The notes beneath the pieces were generated by a model. It saw nothing but the letters and a program-made list of their open reading frames with translations, was not told where the DNA came from and ran no database searches. From Coptis chinensis (taxonomy: Eukaryota; Streptophyta; Magnoliopsida; Ranunculales; Ranunculaceae): 64,000 nt of DNA. Shown one piece after another: positions 42,970 through 54,361 of this stretch. The DNA is taken from contig CM027380.1 in the NCBI GenBank assembly GCA_015680905.1, positions 50,256,001-50,320,000 of the forward strand, in the 5' to 3' direction. Position numbers and translations under genes: made by a program. Positions within the stretch are counted from its first letter, which is position 1, and each line of letters starts with the position of its first letter.

Positions 42970-44742
42970 GGACAATGCATATGTTAAGTTGGGGGAGGGT
43001 GTACTTGAGAAATAAATTTCGAAAATTAGTTTTCACAAACAAAAATATTTTTGTTTCTATATCAGCAGCATGAGAAAAATGAATTTTAATGATGAGTCTG
43101 GGATATATATTCTATACTGCTAAGTGTTGAGTTTGATAGATAGTTGATATTATTGATTTCATTACCGCTTAGACTATTTATTATGCTCGGACATAGTTCT
43201 TGTTAATAAAATTCTTTATCAAGGCACCACCATAGTACTTGGTCAGTTTTGTGTACTTTTGCTAGAAGAGAGATTTAATCCCTAGTAAACTGGAAGTAGA
43301 ATTTTTAGACTTAGCCCGTGAGACTTGAGCTTTATACCCATTCTTTGGAGAGTTCTTACGAAAAATCCGAGTCTTAGTGACTCAACATCTTTCAGTTCTT
43401 TATGTCGTTGTAATATAGTCTCATTATTTTGTTGATTTGGTTAATCACGAAGTGACATCAACTGGGGAGATAGCCATTAGGTCTTGTAGTCTATTCGAAA
43501 CAGAGTATCATACTGATAAGTCAAGTAGTAAACCCATTCAGCCTTTATCCCACCTAGTATGACCATCATGTTAAACCTTTTTGTGCCTTATAATAAGCCA
43601 TTTTCTTTCATAAAACCCTCTACCCTTCACCCAACTCCAGACAAGGAGTATAGCCAAAATCTTTATCAGCTATACCCATATGTTTATGAGAATACGAGGG
43701 GCACAAGGAGGAAGAAAGAGCACAACAGGAAGATTACAAGGAAATATCAGAGAGATACAATGAAGACCATCATTCTGTTCAAAGTGAAAGAAGCTAGTGG
43801 AAAACAAGTATATCCAGTATTAATCAAGGATATACCACTGAGTAAAAAAAAAAAAGGTTGAACAGAATGGATGGAAAAGCTAAGACAAAGGAAGAATTTT
43901 CTCTGCAATACAAAATTTAAAGAAATCTTCCAAAGAAAGAAGCAAAACCCTTAGTGTTTTTCAGAAACAACCTTAGAATCCTTTTTACCTTTCCTTTATA
44001 AACCAATACCCAAGCCAAGTTACAACCCATGACTTATCACTACAGTATGGTATGAAGTCTAGAATAGGTGAGAAGATGCTAAAGTGAAGGACCCGACACT
44101 TCATATGTGATTGCCATTCTTTCCATGAGACTACTTTTATTCAGAAGTTTGTTTTTTCAAAGTAGTATGTGGGATGTTCATATGCATTATTCTTTTCCCC
44201 ACATACATGAGGTAAAATAGTAGACCATCTTCTGAGAGATTCTTTTCTGAGAGTATGACTGGTGAGGATTGAAAGTCGAGATTATCTACCTATGGTAAAC
44301 TATGGATTCCGTTTCTTGGATAGGAGAGTATAGGAGATTGACTAAGTACACACATAAGCCTTGATTGAGAATTTTGTCAATTTTACTATCTCCCATCATA
44401 ATCTATGAGTCTTTGCAAAGAATGTAGTTAGCAATGGATACCGCCCTCATTGAGTAAGCACTAAGTGGGTAAGGAATTTCTCTCTCCGAAAATACTATCA
44501 TTCTTGAACATGCTATTGATTGATTTTGTGGGTATATCATCTGAAAACCCTCACGAGACTATAACTCGTCCTTTTTGGGGAACTTAAAGGTTTAAAGCCT
44601 TGTTGCATATGGTAAATACAATCGCGATGCCTGCGAAAGTGAGTTAGGATTTTATTTTTGTGATTAGGATGTGATTTTGATCACTTATCTATTTTTTTTA
44701 TCTTATTTGCTAAGAGACTAGCAAAAGGCTAGTTGGGAGTTG
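42970..44742 (+). other. Element C 3' non-coding region
   Basis: Begins with hairpin CATTG / CAATG, loop AGGA (42964-42977, overlapping the stop), and GGGGGAGGG (42991-42999). It ends with a hairpin block (44549-44625), the terminal hairpin TTTGCTA / TAGCAAA (44706-44725) and GGGAGTTGG before the LTR. In patches it is homologous to the 3' regions of D and E although the coding parts are distant. A 100-codon frame at 43559-43861 has no recognisable content and is not called a gene. Confidence 0.7.
44549..44625 (+). ncRNA. Conserved hairpin block near the 3' LTR (element C copy)
   Basis: CTCACGAGACTATAACTCGTCC keeps the first stem ACGAG / CTCGT. The second stem is CCTTT / AAAGG in place of CCACTAGG / CCTAGTGG. 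GTTGCATATGGTAAATACAA corresponds to the third. Confidence 0.4.
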
Positions 44743-46385
44743 GGATAAGTGCTCAAAAAGTGCTATTTAACCCTCGATTATGCCTCTTGTTTAGCCATCT
44801 TAGTGAACTAATAATGTTTATAAGTTGTGTTTTAAGATTCTACAGGTAAAAAAGAGAGTTTTGTAGAATATTAGAGAAAATAGGGTAAAACGGAGCAATT
44901 CGGAGCATTAAGGATCACATGGGAAGCCCGTGGACAATCATGGAGAAGGCCAAGGAATTGGAGCTATTAAAGATGTGACTTGGACCTATTTTAAAGCCTA
45001 TTTGGAAGCCCAAGGCCAAAGGATTCGTTGCTTGGACCAAAGCCCACAAAAGAGGATAGAAGGATGGAGCAAAAGAGGGAAAATAGACTTCTGAGTCTGA
45101 GACTCATGGATCGTGAGTCTGGACTCAATGCTCGCATCTGGGACGCATAGATCGTGAGTCCAGATGCATTTCTTGAGTCTTAGACGCATGGATAATGAGT
45201 CCAGACGCATGAATCGACACTGTAGCCAATTCCTTCTCAATTTTAGAGACGAAGTTGGACTCTGAAAGAAGTCTATTTGTATTAGGAAACAAATGACGGT
45301 TTGTAATGCTTCTAGAGCTCATTGTAACCCCTATAAATAGAGGACATAAGTGCCTCATGTAATTTGCCAATTCACTTATATTCTTGTCTCCAGAACTTGT
45401 GGCAAAGAGAGATTAATAATAAAAGATTGGTTTTAACTAGCTGAGTCTTAATAAATTAGTCTTTCTAGTCTTATGTTCTTCGACTCTTCTTCTCATTCTT
45501 CGTGTTATTCTTTCTATATGGAAGGCTAATCTTCTCCTTCAAGGGAGGAGATGAAGCTGGTGCTTAAGGTTTAATGATTCTTTTGGTTTATGGTGTTCTT
45601 CAATCAGGTTAGTTCTTTATGTTTTTAGTTATTAGTTCCATTGCCCACACCAGGGGATGAAAGTATAGATTAAGGTTTTTATTTATTACAATTGAATATC
45701 ATGCTAGTTTAGGGTTTTATTTATTGCAATTGAATATTTGCTAGTAACATGCTTTTATTTATTGCAATTGAATATAATGCTAGAATAGAGTTTTATTTAT
45801 TGTAATTGAATATTATACTATTATTCTCTACATTTCTTCTAATTGTGTAGTGTTTTAGAGTAAGAGAAGTATTCCTTGTGTTTGCCTTAGATGGTGATTC
45901 ATTGAATAGCTGCACAAGCTCACATAAAAGGAAATAAGATACTAGTAATATGAACATAGGAACAACCTTAAGTAGAGTTAATTGTTAACGATGTTTCATC
46001 CAAGAGGGCATCGGCACTCGCCGATTGTCTGACAGAGTCTACTTGGAGAACAACATGAAGCAAAAGGTCATTGAATCAAAAACATTGGTGGATTTGAATC
46101 TCTTGAATCTATCTCTCTCATATTCTCTCCTTATTTCTAATTCTTAGCTTTAGTATAAGTTTAGTTAGTTTAGTTTAGTTTAGTATTAGAATCTACAATA
46201 TCTATAATCATAGTTTTTAATCCCTCAAACCCCCTTTCCAGTCCTGTCTTTCATATAAACATACACTTAAAAGTGGAACGATACCCTACTCATCCTTTAC
46301 TTATTGAGGGATAATTAGGTTTTGATACGCTTCTCTTTTGTTCAACGACCATACCACATCTCACACACAAAAAGAGGAAGTGTCA
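44743..46385 (+). repeat. Element C 3' LTR
   Basis: 1,643 bp ending GAAGTGTCA, followed by the duplicated CAGCG. Its first base is G instead of T. It carries the same TATA box (45332) and internal repeats as the 5' LTR. Confidence 0.92.
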
Positions 46386-46390
46386 CAGCG

Positions 46391-46527
46391 TGACTTTCAG
46401 GCCATCACTCTCCAGATGCTTTAGGAGCTACAAGATGAGATTGTTCTACAGGCTCCTATGTCTGAGAGAGCTTAACGAGAGGGAAGAGATAGGAGTAACT
46501 CAAGTTCATCTCGATGTTGTTAGTTAC
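46391..46527 (+). pseudogene. Element A env-like ORF, part 3 (C-terminal end)
   Basis: Resumes the frame cut at 12668: FQAITLQML, stop, ELQDEIVLQAPMSE, then a basic and serine-rich end (REGRDRSNSSSS). This parallels RIEMLRRMPLVDESVS followed by the Arg-rich and Ser end of H's env-like ORF near 62060-62150. It is followed at 46528 by the LTR of F. Confidence 0.65.
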
Positions 46528-47360
46528 TGATCAGCTCCTAAATGTGCGTTTTATTACCCGTATGTTACTGCATTACAACCTTTCTTACGCTTAACGAAAA
46601 GACAACTCATAGCTTTTATTGCCTTTTTCAGGTTAAAGAGTATTTCAGACCACTTATCATAAAAGCTGTGTCTTAGCACCAAAAGGAGCCTTAATCATGG
46701 TTATTATGAAGACCAGAAGCTACTATGGAAAAGTACAGAAAAAGTCAAAGTCAACAGTCAAGGTCAAAGCCTTCAATTCAGAAGACCAGAGATGGAGGCC
46801 CTTATCTCAAAATATGATGACTTTATCCCTACACTAACTTTGGTCAAGAAAAAACCAAAAAGCAAAAGCAAAAGTGAAGTGTGAGGCTTGTAATGTAGAA
46901 GGGCAAATTTGTAAAAGGCAAAAATAGGGGTATATAAGATAAAAGCAAGGGAGAGAGAAGCCATCCATTGTCTTAGGATACAAACCATTGTTTAATTTCT
47001 TGTCTTGTTTTTCAATTCATGTTTTTACTTTCTTGTTGTTTTATTTCATTTCAATCAACTTGCTATTTTTCTTGTTCTTTGTTTTAATCAATCTTATTTA
47101 CTTGTTCTTTGTTTCAATCGTCAATCTTGTTTGCTTGTTCTTATTTCAATGTTTTAATCAATCTTCCCTTTCATGTTTTCAAGTCACTTCAACACAACAA
47201 TCAAAGTTTTCAAGTTTTCATTAGCTTAGAACCATTCTAATCCTTACACGAGTCTACCTTTCTTATTCACATCTCCCTCACTCAAACTCTAAACAATTTA
47301 GGATGAACCTCACTCTTAAACAAACTTTTTGAAGTATACTCACCACTAGCTAAAGCTTCA
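46528..47360 (+). repeat. Element F 5' LTR
   Basis: Runs TGATCAGCTCC to AGCTAAAGCTTCA and is followed by AA and the primer site. A TATA box (TATATAAG, 46931-46938) is followed by T-rich sequence with repeats of TTGTTCTTTGTTTCAATC (about 47060-47165). Confidence 0.75.
46931..46938 (+). promoter_or_regulatory. Putative TATA box in F LTR
   Basis: TATATAAG in GGGGTATATAAGAT, in the middle of the LTR. Confidence 0.55.
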
Positions 47361-47362
47361 AA

Positions 47363-47375
47363 TGGCACCGCCGTC
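47363..47375 (+). other. Primer-binding site of element F
   Basis: TGGCACCGCCGTC, identical to element I. It is three mismatches from the tRNA-Asp-type site of the other elements. Confidence 0.6.
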
Positions 47376-48795
47376 ATAGATTGAAGGAGTGAGAATGATT
47401 AGTTGAGAATCTAAGAAGGGAGCATCATTCTCACTCTCCATTTCTATTTTTTTTCAATTTTTTGTCATTTTATTTTATTGTTTCTCTATATTGATCTACT
47501 TTTTTACAAATCAGGTTGTGGGACAAAAAGGCTAGAGAGGAGCTGAAGATACACACAAAAACCGACGTAAAGTCATCGGTGCCGGGGGACGACCGCGGGC
47601 TAGGTTGGGGGTGCTTGCAAGTTCACCTCCACAAAAGTGTATCCAGTTTTTTTGGCATTCCAGTTAATTTGTGACGAATAGTTGTACTTCAAGCATGGAT
47701 TTTGTAATAGAGTAGGATAAAATAGTGGAACTTGTTTATAATAGTTAGTGATAAAAAGAAAAACGAAAAAAAAGAAAAATTGGTTTTTGATTGATTTCTT
47801 ATGATGAACATGAGTTAAACTTGGTTTAAGTTATATACTTACCAAGGGATTAGGGTTTTAATTACCTTGGGAAGTTCAAGTGTGTGAGGAAAGTTGTGGA
47901 TCATAGTTCACACACTTTGAATCAACTTGGTAATCAACACTCTAACTCCATTTGACTCTGATTAATCTAGGTTATTAATCTAAAACTAGTTAATTAGATT
48001 AATATAATATTAGTTTAGTTTAAGTTTGGGCCCTTGAAGGCAAAGTTGTATAAATTATCAAAAACCCAACTTGTGGGCTTTTTAAGTGGGCCTATATTGT
48101 AACTTAAAATAGGGTAAAACTTGAAAGGTTGGGCCTGATTCTCGGATCAAGCGCCAACCGATGTCGCCTTCACCCCAAGGGTCGTGTACGCACACCTTGG
48201 GTGGTAATTTCTAAACCTCCTCGCTACAAAGTGTAAGAGGATACTTCTGTGTTACTAAGCATGCTTGGATGATTGTGTGATTTACATTTTAGTCTTGTCT
48301 TTACATTCACGCATAAGGCTGAACCCGAGCCACATAACAACCATTGGGAAGTCATTACCCAATGTATGGAAATTGGATGTTGCTTGATTCTTGAAAGCCC
48401 TAGACAAAAAAAAATAATTAAAATCAATCAACTAGAGCCCAAAGTAGTCACGCTCCTCCAGAAAAGGACAAAAATATAGCCCCAAGGATTTAGAGTAATC
48501 AGTTACCAGATTTCGGTGGATGAACTATCTTCCTCACTCCCCTCCCCCAGATTCATCGTGAGTGAGATTCTTGGTAGCACACCACTTGGTGAAGTGACTG
48601 CGTACTCTTCTGAGATGTGTAGTAGAGCCATCCTATTCTCATGCCCAACTGTTCCTCTGAACAGGGCATAGTAAAATATAGACCAAAAGCAAAGTTTTCC
48701 AAACTCCATACTTGCAAAAATGAATTTCGATTACTTGAGCATACGTTGTATCGTTTGCGCATGTTAGGATAGTTTTGGGGTCTTTCTAAAAGTGT
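47376..48795 (+). other. Element F leader; no gene
   Basis: 1.4 kb of non-coding leader with a purine-rich and GC-richer patch at 47560-47625 (CCGGGGGACGACCGCGGGC). Parts resemble the reverse complement of 1-638 and 880-1330. Short ORFs at 48224-48480 and 48503-48762 are not supported as genes. Confidence 0.5.
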
Positions 48796-50649
48796 ATGAT
48801 ACTGCGTTTAGGCACTTCTAGTATTAGCAAGAATAAAACTTACTCACGTAGGAGAGTTCGTCGCCCTAGACAATCTCCTATTTCTAGTCCTCCATCTCAT
48901 AAGATGGTTGACGAAGTAGTACAAGCTGAAGAGCCTCTTTTCAACTTTTACACACCGTTGCAAGATGGGCCTACATCTTGTATACAACTCACACTGGTTA
49001 TGAGCGATTTTTGGATTCCACCGAATGACTTAAATCTTCTACCTATCTTCCACGGGTTAGAACACGAGTTACCGTACGAGCATCTACGCCGGATACATGA
49101 AGTATGCAATACTTTCCATTATTCGGGCGTCACCGATTATCAGGTTAAGCTATGAATGTTTCCTTTCACTCTAGCTGGTAAGAGTCACGCTTGGCTTCTC
49201 TCACAAAAGGCCGACTCTTTCGATACATGGGAAAAGGTTGTGTTATCCTTCATGAAAAAGTATTTTCCGCCTAAGAAAACAGAAGAGATAATAAGCAAGA
49301 TAAAGTTCTTCAGACAGAGTCCGAGTGAGAAATTTTCAGAAGCATGGGATAGATTCTTTGACCTACTCCATTTATGTCCTCACCATAAACTAGAAAATCT
49401 ACTCTTGTCAAATATTTCTTCAAAGGACTTCTCCCAGAACACAAAGTAACCCTCGACATCATGAGTAATGGTAATTTTTTGGATAGAGGTGCAACCGAAG
49501 CCTTAACCTTTCGTGAAAACCAAGCTAAAAAGAGTACCCATTGGGGCAACACAAACAATTCCAGAACAGCCCAACCCAGTACAACTAAGGCTAGTGGTAT
49601 TTTCGAGGTGAAATCAGATCCAGAAATTAAAACCCTAATAGAAACCCTTACAAGAAAGATAGATGCCCTCAAAACAAAACAAAAATACCAAACCCTCATT
49701 CTGTTATGAACATAAATACCTCACCATGCAATTTCTGTCTAAGCTTAAATCTTAGAGATGTCACTTGTCCCTTGATCACAAACCTATCATCACTTCAGCC
49801 AGAAGAAGTATGTGCTTTCAATGTACCAAATACACCATGGAGACAATATCCAAACTTTGCATGAACTAACATTCCACAAAACCAAACACCACCAGGTTTC
49901 AACAAACCAACAAATACATTCAGACAAGGACAAGGACAAGGACAAGGTACCTATAACAATAAGAATAGAGCATTGGTTCCATCTCTGTTTAACCAGAACT
50001 ATCAAAACCCACCTATCAATAACCAAAGAGACCTAGTTCTCGTTATACCATCAACTAGTGTCCAAACAGATAAGCCCACCGAAATAATGTTATCTGTCAT
50101 GCATCAGCAAACCTAAATCCTAGCATCAATGCAACAATCTCTAAACTTTTTAACCCAAGAGCAAACCTAGGAAAGTTCATTTCCAGGCCAAAACGTTCAA
50201 ACCCAAGAGATTAATGCAGTCATAATGTTGCGATATGGCAAAACTGTTGACAACAAAGTAGTCTTACCAAAAGACCCTACACCTGTAGAGGTAACCATTC
50301 CAGTACCAGAACTGGAAATTGAAACCTAAATACCTCCACATATTCCTAGCAATGATCTAGTCCCTAAACCATCAATTCCTCCACATAACCCAGTTAGAAC
50401 ATACAAACTGAAGGCACCTTTTCCAATTTGCCTAATGGCACCTAAGGAGGATGAAAATTTTGATGAAATCAGAGAAACATTCAAAAACCTAACCATAAAT
50501 CTGCCATTTTTCGATGCCATCAAACATTTACCTAAGCATGCCAAGTTTCTTAAGGATATGTGCACCAACAAAAGGAAAGCTAACATTCCAAAAAATGCCT
50601 TCCTTACGAAACAATTTCCATCCCTCAAAGAGACCAATGGAATCGTCAA
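48796..50649 (+). pseudogene. gag: Element F gag (frameshifted)
   Basis: ATG 48796 opens MILRLGTSS, then 119 codons with SFYTPLQDGP-like NFYTPLQDGP and LPYEHLRRIHEVCNTFHY. A TGA at 49153 precedes MFPFTLAGKSHAWLL and the gag core (MKKYFPPKKTEEI, SEAWDRFFDLLHLCPHH) to 49449, then a frameshift. The zinc knuckle is CNFCLSLNLRDVTC, with the His replaced by Leu. The Q-rich tail carries a GQGQGQ-coding GACAAG repeat at 49925-49945. The linker DEIRETFKNLTINLPFFDA is at 50462. The uninterrupted CACTA target lies at about 49704-49712. Confidence 0.83.
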
Positions 50650-50994
50650 ATATAAGATCCTGGTTGTCCTACTATCCCTTGCATTATAGGAGACAAGTAC
50701 ACTACAACTGCCTTACTTGATCTTGGTGCAAGTGTTAACCTCCTTCCATACTACCTCTTTAAACAATTCAGTTTCCACGAGCTTACACCTACTACCATGA
50801 CATTGCAATTAGCCGACCGATCCATCAAATACCTAAAAGGAGTAGTAAAAAATGTGCTTGTCAAGGTTAAGGATTTTTACTACCCTGTTGATTTTGTCAT
50901 CCTCGACACCGAAATTGCTCATGATGCCATACCCATCATTTTAGGGCGCCCATTCTTGCCAACTGCCAATGCCCTCATAAATTGCCGTAATTGA
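50650..50994 (+). pseudogene. Element F aspartic protease
   Basis: Retroviral-type protease with active site DLGASVNLLP (about 50719-50748) and C-terminal IILGRPFLPTANALINC (about 50937-50987), separated by TMTLQLADRSIKYLKG. A frameshift lies just before it (about 50660) and a TGA ends it at 50992. Spacing between motifs is normal for the lineage. Confidence 0.83.
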
Positions 50995-51399
50995 TCTATA
51001 ACCATGTCTTTCAAAAACCTCTCGGTAGAAGTTAATGTTTTCAAGATGATGCAATAGCAGATGGAAGAATAGTTGGATGACAAAGTTAGTATGATAGACA
51101 ATATAGTGTAAGAGTATTGTGATCGGACTTTCCTAGAAAATGAGGTGCATCAGTTCTTATCCTTTAGAGATTCAGAGTTTGATATGGATCAGTATAAAGA
51201 AGATACCTTGGTAGCTTTGACATAAGTTCCCTTATGCACTTCAGATGATGAGTTACTTGAACATAAAGAGACATCACCAGCCTAGGTGTTTTCAATAGAA
51301 GAACAGAATCTTGTAGAGACATTGTTACCTACAACACCTACTCCTGCTCTTAAACCTCTCCCTCCTGACCTAAAATATATCTATCTTGATACAGATGGT
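50995..51399 (+). pseudogene. Element F protease-RT linker (decayed)
   Basis: Frame fragments resemble the H linker (EVNVFKMM, then LKPLPPDLKYI near 51350), with several stops. No further domain is seen. Confidence 0.6.
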
Positions 51400-52458
51400 A
51401 CACATCCCATCATCATTTCATCCCAGTTGTAAAAAGAGGAATAGGAGCACTTGATTAGAGTGATTCAAAAACACCATTCTGCCATTAGTTGGTCTCTTGA
51501 TGATATAAAGGGAATTCATCCAAAGATTTGCACCCACCGGATTCACCTGGAAGAGAATGCCAAGACCTCTAGAGAGCCACAATGCTGGTTAAATCAAGCT
51601 ATGAAAGAGGTCATAAGGGCAGAGATCCTGAGATTACTTGATGTTGGAATCATTTACCCCATATCTGACAGTGAATATGTCAGCCTTATTTATGTGGTGC
51701 CAAAGAAATCTGGGATTACAATGGTGCATAATGAGGAAAGAGAGTTAATACCAGCACGTGTTCCCATCATGTGGAGGATTTGTATTGATTATCGGAAGCT
51801 GAATGTCGTCACAAGGAAAGATCATTTTCCCTTGCTATTTGTCGATCAGATGATTAAACGTTTAGCAGGACATGCTTATTACTATTTCTCGGATAGGCAT
51901 TCAGGGTACTTTTAGATTATAATTGATGAAGCAGATCAAAGAAAAGACCACCTTCACTTGCCCTTTCGGAACATATGCTTATGCACATATGCCCTTCGGT
52001 CTCTGCAATGTACCTCCCACATTTCAACGCTGCATGCTACACATTTTCAGTGATATGGTGGAGAGATTTATGGAAGTGTTTATGGATGATTTTTCCCTCT
52101 ATGGAGATTCTTTCGACGATTGCTTATCCAACATGTCCCAAGTATTGACGCTTTGTCAAGAAAAGAATCTGGTCCTTAATTGGGAAAAGTGTCACTTTAT
52201 GGTTAAAAAGGGAATAGTGTTAGGTCACATTGTGTCTAAAAATGGTATAGAAGTAGATAAAGCTAAAATAGATAAAATTTCTACTCTACCTATTCCATGG
52301 AACATCCGTGACATACGAGCCTTCCTAGGCCATGCTGGATTTTATCAAAGATTCATTCAAGATTTCTCAAAAATTGCTAAACCTTTAACTAGTCTTCTAA
52401 TAAAAGAGGCACCCTTTGAGTTTAACTCGGAATGCATGCAGGCTTCCAAAAAGTTGAA
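51400..52458 (+). pseudogene. Element F reverse transcriptase (best preserved RT, cut by element H)
   Basis: Frame 51451-51915 has SWSLDDIKGIHPKICTHRI, GIIYPISDSEYVSLIYVVPK, WRICIDYRKLNVVTRKDHFP and SGYF. A TAG (51913) and a small frameshift are followed by 51923-52458 with FTCPFGTYAYAHMPFGLCN, the catalytic FMDDF (52079-52093), LVLNWEKCHFMVKKG, GIVLGHIVSKNGIEVD and AFLGHAGFYQRFI. The frame stops at the LTR of H, before RNase H. Only one stop and one frameshift break more than 330 codons. Confidence 0.9.
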
Positions 52459-53827
52459 TGATAAGAGCCCAAAACTGTAGTTTTAACCCCTTAATAATCA
52501 TACTGTTAGACCAATTATGTGAATAATAAGTAAGAGTTAATACTGATTACGTGTTTTTATACATTTCAGGCTTCAAAGTCCATTATGTGCAGAAATGTGC
52601 CACATTAGCGAGATAAAGGAGCAAAAGCCAGCAGAACTTCCGAATGCCATATCTTTGGACTCAGACCTCGGAATTGGGCCTACCTTATGTCAAAACGACC
52701 GCTCGGAAAGAGCTTTGCAATAGTCCAAGCCTTGACCCAATCAGAGGAGCAGAAGTGGACGAAAAGTCTGTGGAAGCCAACTGCAGTTGAAGAGGCCTTT
52801 TTGGACTGAAAGAATTGGGTTTTGGGCCTGATTCTCTGGCCCAAACCATGGCTCCAAGCCCATGCACGAATTTTGGATCTGGATGTATAAAAACAAAAGC
52901 TTAGCTCTTTGTTAATGGTAGATAGTTAGGTTAGAAAATAAATTAGGTTAGAATAAGAAAAGTAGCCATTAAACCTTAGTTCTAGATCTAGTTTTAGATT
53001 AATTAATTAGTTTTTATTCTTGCCTTAAATTCAGTATTAAATTATTGTTATTGATTTCATTAGATAAATAAATTAGTGTTCTTGATAATCTTGTTCAATT
53101 TCTTTACTTATTAGCTTAAATCCTTAGATTCAATTACTTGTCATTATTAGTTTAATTCAATTATTGCATGAGTAGTTTCGAATTGAGTTTAAACAAGTAA
53201 AGTTCAAATCTTTATATTATGTCTTGTTTAGATTTCATGAGAAATGATAGTTTAATGACTCTAGGCTAACCCTCCATTAGAGGGGTTGAGGAAGCCTTGA
53301 TGAAGACTTGATTTTGTTAGCGTAGAATTCGTCCTCATAATCTATTCAATTCTAGAAGTAATTAGTTCACCATGAGAATGGGTTTAATACTTCACATGCT
53401 AGTTATTACTTGGTAGAGATTGCCATGAATAGTTAGGGATTAGATTTACCAATTGTTATGCGATAACATTTCAATTTGGAGTGCGACAGTTCTTTGTTAG
53501 TAGATTAAGTAGAGTTAAGGCGGATTCAATCCCCCCTAATTCCTTATCATAGAGTCTAGTTAGTATTTCTGTAGTTTAATTATTATATCTTGTTAGTATA
53601 AATTGAATCCGTAGTATAATCATAGAATAGATATTTCATATAACACATCACTCTCACCATTGTTCTTTGGGTTTGTTCAATTGAATTTGTTTAAGTCTTG
53701 AGGTTTAAGAGTGGAACGATTCCGTACTCTATATATTGCATGAATATACATGTGAGAGTAGGAAATAAATTATTGATACCGTAAGAATAAGGTTAGAGTA
53801 ATCTAATTGAGTTTTTACTAGTTATCA
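52459..53827 (+). repeat. Element H 5' LTR
   Basis: 1,369 bp, TGATAAGAGCCC to ACTAGTTATCA. Its TATA box is at 52885-52891. Same family as solo LTR B. Confidence 0.9.
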
Positions 53828-53829
53828 AA

Positions 53830-53842
53830 TGGCGCCGCTGCC
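53830..53842 (+). other. Primer-binding site of element H
   Basis: TGGCGCCGCTGCC lies two bases after the LTR end, tRNA-Asp type with the same mismatch as in C, D and E. Confidence 0.85.
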
Positions 53843-54361
53843 ATCTTAGTTGCACTTTAGCATTGTTTTCATAATAGAATTAGTCATTTTTAAGTCCCAT
53901 TTAACCCACCCACCCTTGTTTGATTCATACTGTGGTTGCCGTTTCAGTTTTGGAAAAATTCCGCGAGAAAATACGAAGCCGCCTGCAAAAAGAGAGCGCG
54001 ACCAGCTAAGTTCTTGGAATTCTCGTTTACAAAAGCCAGCATACAAAGAGAGCCCCGCGCTAAGTTACTGGAGCTCGACTTTGCCGCAGGAAGGCGCGCC
54101 AGCAAGACGAGCGCCAGCGCTTTAAAGCTGAAATTTTTAGGATTTCCCGGTTTGATTCGAACTTCGAGTTGTCAAGTTTTTCAGTGTTCTAATCTCTTAT
54201 ATACACTGAACACGCGTACACAAGACGCTATTCATAAGCGAAGCAAGGACGCTATCAGGTATTCCTTTCTTCCATACCTCGCATTTCTAGTTAGAGGTTT
54301 TCTACTAGTATATCAGAATTGTTTGGAGTGTTGCATGTTTAGTTAAACAACTTAGTCTTGC
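53843..54361 (+). other. Element H gag leader
   Basis: Non-coding, homologous to E 30715-31218. Contains GAGAGCGCGACCAGCTAAG and GAGAGCCCCGCGCTAAG, GC-rich motifs related to those before ORF2. Overlapping ORFs at 53850-54346 are not gene-like. Confidence 0.6.

Larger units (their letters stand above)
12669..46385 (+). mobile_element. Element C: pol-less gag-protease LTR retrotransposon
   Basis: Two LTRs (12669-14334 and 44743-46385) enclose primer site, leader, gag, protease, a coiled-coil and zinc-knuckle C-terminus, and a 1.8-kb 3' region. The duplication CAGCG lies at 12664-12668 and 46386-46390. Without nested element D it is about 8.9 kb. No RT, RNase H or integrase is present anywhere in its own sequence, so it must have used enzymes from another element. 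The single long frame of about 1,042 codons has only three in-frame stops. By eye its LTRs differ at some 70-80 sites. Confidence 0.9.
46528..52458 (+). mobile_element. Element F: LTR, gag, protease and RT; interrupted by element H
   Basis: Plus-strand element with a short 833-bp LTR, primer site, long leader, gag, protease and RT. The RT frame is cut at 52458 by the LTR of H; the rest would lie beyond the window. Its gag is the closest relative of A's gag, and its LTR and primer site are of the same type as element I. Five bases before the LTR (GTTAC, 46523-46527) are the candidate left target duplication, untestable here. Confidence 0.82.

Noticed and set aside
43559..43861. 100-codon ORF in the 3' region of element C
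   Set aside because: Not kept in D or E 3' regions, no recognisable motif, and basic low-complexity composition.
46528..47360. This LTR as the 3' LTR of element A
   Set aside because: It is followed by a primer site, leader and gag, and is not preceded by a polypurine tract, so it is the 5' LTR of F.
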